Origin: Chitinophaga pinensis
GTDB lineage: Bacteria > Bacteroidota > Bacteroidia > M30B66
Reading direction: 5' to 3'
Assembly (NCBI GenBank): GCA_943333015.1
Contig: CALQRR010000021.1
Span: 1-10,718, forward strand
DNA: 10,718 nucleotides
The translations under genes and the position numbers were made by a program. The notes beneath the pieces are model-generated. The model saw only the letters and a program-made list of their open reading frames with translations, did not search any database and had not been told where the DNA came from. Shown here in pieces: positions 6,427-10,718 of this stretch (the first letter of the stretch is position 1; every line of letters starts with the position of its first letter).

Positions 6427-6867
6427 TCACTTTTCTAATGGAGGCATTGTTCCAGAACTCTTCGGAGTGACGCTTCCTTTAATGGTTAGTTTAGATGATC
6501 CCGTTTTATCGCGGTTTACACCACTTGAAAAGGTTACGGTGACTTCTTTGCTAAATGTACCCGGTCGACCTTCGGAATTGAATCCAACACGGATCTTTCC
6601 AGTTTTACCCGGTGCAATGGGTGTTTTGTCAAACTCAGGAGTCGTACATCCACATCCTGCTGTGGCATTGGTTACAACGATAGGTTCTTTTCCAGTGTTC
6701 TTGAATTCAAATTCGGTGTTCGCTTTCGGGCCTTCCGGAATTTTACCAAAATCATGTTCGGACTTGGTGAAATTAGCAGTTGGTGTCCAGTTGAGATCTG
6801 TCGTTGCAGGTTGCGCAGACAGTGCGATGCTTCCTGTTAGCAACAATAAGGTGAAGATTTTTTTCAT
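6427..6867 (-). CDS. DUF1573 domain-containing exported protein (copy 2)
   Basis: This 146-aa protein is a paralogue of the neighbouring DUF1573 protein. The start at 6867 is chosen because it places a signal peptide at the N-terminus (MKKIFTLLLLTGSIALSAQ). The upstream ATG at 6897 would add ten residues that spoil it. The domain spans about 29-133: FTKSEHDFGKI, FEFKNTGKEPIVV, GCGCT with Cys72 and Cys74, IAPGKTGKIRV, and KLTIKGSV. The mature N-terminus PATTDLNWTP resembles PASTDQNWTP of copy 1. The tail ends in MPPLEK against MAPLEK in copy 1. The function is unknown; the exported location is inferred. A 103-nt gap with a separate promoter-like site divides the two copies, so they may be transcribed independently. 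No convincing promoter was found for this copy. Confidence 0.9.
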   Translation of the reverse strand: MKKIFTLLLLTGSIALSAQPATTDLNWTPTANFTKSEHDFGKIPEGPKANTEFEFKNTGKEPIVVTNATAGCGCTTPEFDKTPIAPGKTGKIRVGFNSEGRPGTFSKEVTVTFSSGVNRDKTGSSKLTIKGSVTPKSSGTMPPLEK

Positions 6868-7101
6868 AGCAGGGTGTCGTTGAATATCTGAGCGCAATTA
6901 ACAATTACCAAGCCAAAAAATCAACATGCATAAACCTGCCTAAAAAGAGCGCCATCTCTCCTAAACAGGCTATATCTCCTATACCATGAAATTGGAAATA
7001 TGTTTCAACGATGATCAGAATGGTGCTCGCAGATGCCATTCGCAGCAATTCAATTTCCCTGCGTGGCAAATTCGCGTATTTTTGCCTCCCCAAGAAATCC
7101 T
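6868..7101. other. Divergent intergenic region between DUF1573 copy 2 and valS
   Basis: This is the largest non-coding gap (234 nt). It holds the valS promoter at its right end. Minor repeats are a near-identical decamer pair, ATCTCTCCTA (6954-6963) and ATATCTCCTA (6972-6981), and an inverted repeat GAATGG/CCATTC (7018-7023 and 7036-7041). TCGCAG occurs twice (7027-7032, 7040-7045). No tRNA, riboswitch or conserved small gene was recognised. Confidence 0.6.
7053..7084 (+). promoter_or_regulatory. Promoter of valS (TTTC-N19-TATTTTTG)
   Basis: TATTTTTG (7077-7084) matches TAnnTTTG exactly. TTTC lies 19 nt upstream as a one-mismatch -33 element. The box ends 17 nt before the ATG at 7102, so the transcript leader would be about 10 nt. 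That is too short for a T-box or other leader control of this synthetase, and it also supports 7102 as the true start rather than the ATG at 7033. Confidence 0.62.
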
Positions 7102-9738
7102 ATGGAAATTCCTAAGCAATACACCCCTGCAAGTACTGAAGACAAATGGTATAAACGCTGGATGGAGAGCGGATGCTTTCGTTCTGTTCCAGACGAACGT
7201 GAGCCATTCACCATCGTGATCCCACCACCCAATGTAACAGGTGTGCTTCACATGGGACATATGCTCAATAATACCATTCAGGATGTGTTGATTCGTCGTG
7301 CGCGCATGCAGGGTAAAAATGCATGTTGGGTTCCGGGTACCGATCATGCTTCCATTGCTACGGAAGCGAAAGTGGTGAGTAAACTACGTGCTGAAGGCAT
7401 TGAAAAAAGCAGCCTAAGCCGGGAGGAATTCCTAAGCCATGCTTGGGAATGGAAGGAAAAACACGGGGGAATCATTTTGGAACAGTTAAAAAAACTGGGC
7501 GCCTCTTGCGATTGGGACAGAACAAAATTCACCATGGATCCTGACCTCAGCGAATCGGTGATTGATGTGTTCATCGATTTACATAACAAAGGATTGGTCT
7601 ATCGCGGTGTGCGAATGATCAATTGGGATCCGTCGGCACAGACAGCCCTGTCGGATGAAGAGGTTATCTACAAAGAGACTCCTTCGAAACTCTACTTTGT
7701 AAAATACACCACCGAAGACGGTTCTGAATCGGTGACGATTGCCACCACCCGCCCCGAAACCATCTTGGGTGATTCGGCTGTATGTGTGCATCCGGAAGAT
7801 GAACGGTATACACATCTGGTTGGAAAAAAACTATTTGTACCGCTCCTCAACCGGGCGATTCCAATTATTTCGGATACCTATGTGGATCGTGAATTTGGTA
7901 CCGGAGCGCTCAAAGTAACGCCTGCGCATGATGTAAATGACTACATGCTGGGCATGAAGTACAATTTGCAAGTAATCGATGTCATTGCCAGCAACGGAAG
8001 CATGAGTGCCGCTGCAGAATTATACATCGGACAAGATCGTTTTGCGGTGCGAAAGCAGATTGTGAAAGATCTCGAAGCCGCGGGACATTTGGTAAAAACC
8101 GAAGATATCATCAATAAAGTTGGTCATTCCGAACGGACTGATGCTGTGATTGAACCACGTCTTTCGCTGCAATGGTTTGTTAAGATGGGCGAAATGGCCC
8201 GTCCAGCGCTCGATGCTGTGAATAGCGGTGCCGTGAAATTGCATCCTGCCAAGTTTGTCAATACATACCGGCACTGGATGGAGAATGTCAAAGACTGGTG
8301 CATTTCCCGTCAGCTCTGGTGGGGACAACGCATTCCAGCTTGGTACGACGGGCAGGGCGATTTTGTGGTAGCGAAAACAGAAACTGCAGCGCTGGAAGCC
8401 TATGCGGCAAAAGGGAAAATAGATACAGCTGGCCAGGTGCACCAGGATGAAGATGTGCTCGATACCTGGTTTTCGAGTTGGTTGTGGCCTATTTCGGTAT
8501 TTGATCCGTCGTTTGTAAACAAATCCAAGGACGAATGGAATGCTGATCTGAAATACTACTATCCGACTCATGATCTTGTAACGGCACCTGAAATTCTGTT
8601 TTTCTGGGTGGCACGTATGGTCATGGCCGGTCTTGAGTATTGTGGTGAAGTGCCCTTTAGTAATGTGTATCTCACCGGTATTGTGCGCGATAAGCAGGGC
8701 CGAAAAATGTCCAAATCTTTAGGGAATTCACCCGATCCGATAGATCTTATTCATCAGTATGGCGCCGATGGTGTGCGCATGGGAATGTTGCTGACTTCTC
8801 CTGCCGGGAATGATCTGCCTTTTGATGAAAGTCTGTGTGAGCAAGGTCGAAACTTCAACAACAAAATCTGGAATGCTTTCCGCTTGGTAAGCAGTTGGGA
8901 AGTGGTGGATACCGAGCAACCGGAAGCATCCAAGCAAGCCATTGTTTGGTTTGGCGAACGCATGAACGAAGAGATCCGGAACATTGAGGATCTGTTTAGT
9001 AAATACCGCATTTCAGAAGCCTTGATGAGTTTGTATAAACTCACTTGGGACGATTTCTGTGCCTGGTATTTGGAAGCCGTAAAACCTGCATACCAGCAGC
9101 CTATTGACCGGGCAACACTGGAGGCTACGAAGTCCTATTTTGAAGACCTGCTGCGCTTACTGCATCCGTTTACCCCCTTCATCACCGAAGAAATTTGGCA
9201 TTTTCTGGCAGAGCGCGAAGCTGGAACATACCTGATGATGGATCGTCAGCCCAAAACGGCGGCATTCAACACCGAAACCTTGCAGCAATTTGAGCTGATC
9301 CGGGAAACCATTGCGATGGTTCGTAATTTTAGAAATGAAAAAGGTCTCTCTCCGAAAGAGTCTCTAGAGCTAAGTTGCACCAGCCGCAGCGTCGAACATC
9401 CATTGCCGTTCCTACCAGTGTTGATGAAACTTGCGAATCTTTCAGCGCTGACGTATGTGACCGAAAAACCAGGCGGTTCGTTTCAGTTGATGGTTGGAAC
9501 GGATGAGTTTTTTCTGCCGGCAAACGACAGCATGGATCTGGAAGCAGAACGCGAAAAACTGGAAAAAGAACTGGTTTATACCCAGGGCTTTTTGGATTCT
9601 GTCTTGAAAAAATTGCAGAATGAACGGTTTATGTCGAATGCCAAACAAGAAATTGTGGATATAGAACGTCGGAAAGAAGCTGATGCTTTGCAAAAGATAA
9701 ACGCACTTCAATTGCAACTAAAGGCTTTGGAGGAATAA
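7102..9738 (+). CDS. valS: Valyl-tRNA synthetase
   Basis: ValRS charges tRNA-Val with valine and edits mischarged threonine. The protein is 878 aa from the ATG at 7102, a normal bacterial length. The class I signature HMGH is at residues 50-53 after PPPNVTGVL. The CP1 editing domain includes ATTRPET (214-220) and TPAHDVNDY with Asp277. [15 protein letters not shown] and [10 protein letters not shown] (454-463) close the catalytic core, and KMSKS is at 535-539. The helical anticodon-binding domain follows (about 610-760). The C-terminus is the ValRS coiled-coil arm, rich in Glu, Lys and Leu (about 815-878). An in-frame ATG at 7033 would add 23 residues, but these include the promoter and do not resemble a ValRS N-terminus. 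All core motifs are intact, and I see no frameshift or insertion. Confidence 0.98.
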   Translation: MEIPKQYTPASTEDKWYKRWMESGCFRSVPDEREPFTIVIPPPNVTGVLHMGHMLNNTIQDVLIRRARMQGKNACWVPGTDHASIATEAKVVSKLRAEGIEKSSLSREEFLSHAWEWKEKHGGIILEQLKKLGASCDWDRTKFTMDPDLSESVIDVFIDLHNKGLVYRGVRMINWDPSAQTALSDEEVIYKETPSKLYFVKYTTEDGSESVTIATTRPETILGDSAVCVHPEDERYTHLVGKKLFVPLLNRAIPIISDTYVDREFGTGALKVTPAHDVNDYMLGMKYNLQVIDVIASNGSMSAAAELYIGQDRFAVRKQIVKDLEAAGHLVKTEDIINKVGHSERTDAVIEPRLSLQWFVKMGEMARPALDAVNSGAVKLHPAKFVNTYRHWMENVKDWCISRQLWWGQRIPAWYDGQGDFVVAKTETAALEAYAAKGKIDTAGQVHQDEDVLDTWFSSWLWPISVFDPSFVNKSKDEWNADLKYYYPTHDLVTAPEILFFWVARMVMAGLEYCGEVPFSNVYLTGIVRDKQGRKMSKSLGNSPDPIDLIHQYGADGVRMGMLLTSPAGNDLPFDESLCEQGRNFNNKIWNAFRLVSSWEVVDTEQPEASKQAIVWFGERMNEEIRNIEDLFSKYRISEALMSLYKLTWDDFCAWYLEAVKPAYQQPIDRATLEATKSYFEDLLRLLHPFTPFITEEIWHFLAEREAGTYLMMDRQPKTAAFNTETLQQFELIRETIAMVRNFRNEKGLSPKESLELSCTSRSVEHPLPFLPVLMKLANLSALTYVTEKPGGSFQLMVGTDEFFLPANDSMDLEAEREKLEKELVYTQGFLDSVLKKLQNERFMSNAKQEIVDIERRKEADALQKINALQLQLKALEE

Positions 9739-9741
9739 ACC

Positions 9742-9760
9742 AAAAAACGGGTACGTTTTT
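9742..9760 (+). terminator. Weak candidate terminator after valS
   Basis: AAAAACG (9743-9749) and CGTTTTT (9754-9760) form a 7-bp stem with a GGTA loop four bases after the valS stop. Only two pairs are G-C and the T-run is part of the stem, so termination may be inefficient. A promoter-like TACGTTTT (9752-9759, one mismatch to TAnnTTTG) overlaps it. Confidence 0.3.
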
Positions 9761-9795
9761 CATTAAGATTCCCTGAAATGTTTAACTTCATCTTC

Positions 9796-10718
9796 ATGAA
9801 AAAATGCTACCCGCTCCTATTTCTCCTCATCACCTCGGTGAACGTGTTTGGACAGATCACCCTGATGAAGGAAGATTATTATGATTTCGACAATGTGTAT
9901 TACCGGGGAAACCAGAACACAGGTTTGGAAGATGTAGACCTCACATTGAGTACAGGCCCCAATCAAACCTGGGATTTCAGCTGGATTAATCAAACGGTGA
10001 ATGACACATTGCGCATCAGCAAAGCAGATCTGACACCGTTTTTTAATGAATTCCCGGCATCTGATTACGGTTTGACTTCTACTGGCAGTAATTATTTCTA
10101 CGAAGAGATCACGAACGATGGCGCGCGCATTTTGGGGAAAGTCAATTATGATATTTTCAACAGTATATACACCGTTTATCGGTTCAATACCCCGCAGTTA
10201 ACGTTTCCATTTCCGCTCACGTATACCGATAACTATTCATTCACTCAGCAATACAGAGTTCAGTATCCGGCCTATTTCCCAGGTGCTGATTCAATCAGAC
10301 AATACAATTTCAGCCAGTTTGAAATCGAAGCGGATGCGTGGGGAACACTTATCGTTCCTGCGGGTACATTCGATGTGCTGCGACTGAAACAAACGTCCAT
10401 CATAACCGACACCATCTTCACTTATACGGATCCGGGTGGCTGGTCGTCCGGTGGCATCAACATCGATACAACCGAAACATTCCTTTTTTATGCAAAAGAA
10501 GTTGGATACCGGATTATGACTTTGGCTCAACGAGTAAACGGGGTGAGTAGAAACCTGAGTTATCTCGCCGGATACAATCTTTCGGTTGGCGATGATATAC
10601 ATGCGCATGTGAATGCTATTTTTCCCGTTCCGGCGAATGAGCAGGTGGTTGTAGATGTAAATCAAGCCGGAGAACTTCGCCTGACCGATCTTCAGGGACG
10701 AATATTATTACAAAAACC
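9796..10718 (+). CDS. Secreted protein of unknown function with a T9SS type A sorting domain (3' end outside window)
   Basis: An open frame runs from the ATG at 9796 to the window edge (307 full codons, no stop). It begins with a signal peptide, MKKCYPLLFLLITSVNVFGQ. An in-frame ATG at 9778 would add six residues (MFNFIF) but gives a less typical signal sequence. The body (about 20-265) is rich in Tyr, Phe, Thr and Asn and looks like an all-beta extracellular protein. One recognisable stretch is DAWGTLIVPAGTFDVLRLK (180-198), which I recall as recurring in Bacteroidetes secreted proteins. From about residue 274, FPVPANEQVVVDV and LRLTDLQGRILLQ fit a T9SS type A C-terminal sorting domain, truncated here. 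Such cargo is usually anchored on or released from the outer surface. No enzymatic motif was recognised. The 57-nt gap to valS allows cotranscription, because the terminator between them is weak. Confidence 0.88.
   Translation, partial: MKKCYPLLFLLITSVNVFGQITLMKEDYYDFDNVYYRGNQNTGLEDVDLTLSTGPNQTWDFSWINQTVNDTLRISKADLTPFFNEFPASDYGLTSTGSNYFYEEITNDGARILGKVNYDIFNSIYTVYRFNTPQLTFPFPLTYTDNYSFTQQYRVQYPAYFPGADSIRQYNFSQFEIEADAWGTLIVPAGTFDVLRLKQTSIITDTIFTYTDPGGWSSGGINIDTTETFLFYAKEVGYRIMTLAQRVNGVSRNLSYLAGYNLSVGDDIHAHVNAIFPVPANEQVVVDVNQAGELRLTDLQGRILLQK

Noticed and set aside
6868..6897. Ten-codon extension of DUF1573 copy 2 from an ATG at 6897
   Set aside because: It would place charged residues ahead of the signal peptide. 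The MKK start at 6867 gives a typical signal sequence.
7033..7101. In-frame N-terminal extension of valS from an ATG at 7033
   Set aside because: The added 23 residues do not resemble a ValRS N-terminus, and the stretch contains an exact TAnnTTTG box 17 nt before the ATG at 7102.
7085..7101. T-box or other leader control of valS
   Set aside because: The promoter-like box leaves a leader of only about 10 nt, with no room for a specifier stem or antiterminator.
6986..7219. 77-codon plus-strand frame overlapping the valS start
   Set aside because: It overlaps valS in another frame, has no signal or domain, and its composition looks random.
8020..8571. 183-codon minus-strand frame inside valS
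   Set aside because: It lies fully antisense within the core of ValRS and shows no protein family features.
1..10718. CRISPR array, insertion sequence, prophage, tRNA or rRNA
   Set aside because: No regularly spaced repeats, transposase or integrase frames, terminal inverted repeats or tRNA-like cloverleaf sequence were seen on either strand.

Overview
The window looks like a chromosomal segment of a Bacteroidetes bacterium, probably near the Flavobacteriia/Cryomorphaceae side, although the exact group cannot be fixed by eye. The main evidence is two cell-surface cargo proteins of the type IX secretion system (T9SS): a type B C-terminal sorting domain at the left edge and a type A sorting domain at the right edge. 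Other evidence is a pair of DUF1573 proteins and several promoter-like elements of the Bacteroidetes TAnnTTTG form just upstream of start codons. No strong Shine-Dalgarno sequences are apparent. No phage, insertion sequence, CRISPR array, rRNA or tRNA was seen.

Layout: (1) 1-1144, plus strand: 3' end of a large secreted protein with repeated Ig-like modules and a type B sorting domain, followed by a terminator. (2) 1201-3018, plus: exported M1 aminopeptidase of the leukotriene A4 hydrolase type. (3) 3076-3591, plus: thiol peroxidase Tpx. A bidirectional terminator separates it from the convergent minus-strand block. (4) 6867-3662, minus: two DUF1573 paralogues, a class I PLP aminotransferase and a PfkB-family kinase, in that order of transcription. 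The aminotransferase and kinase are 9 nt apart and probably form an operon. The DUF1573 genes have their own signals, including a promoter-like element and a terminator. (5) 7102-9738, plus: valyl-tRNA synthetase, divergent from the DUF1573 block. (6) 9796 to the right edge, plus: a secreted protein of unknown function with the beginning of a type A sorting domain, cut by the window.

Most of the window is housekeeping or ordinary envelope/secretion biology. Protein synthesis (valS), peroxide defence (tpx), amino-acid metabolism (aminotransferase) and peptide degradation (M1 peptidase) sit between two T9SS cargo genes. I found no convincing undescribed multi-gene system. The points most worth a second look are the paired DUF1573 genes with an identical C-terminal tail motif, the kinase-aminotransferase pair of unknown substrate, terminators placed directly against the next start codon, and a consistent TTTC-N19-TAnnTTTG promoter layout at two genes.
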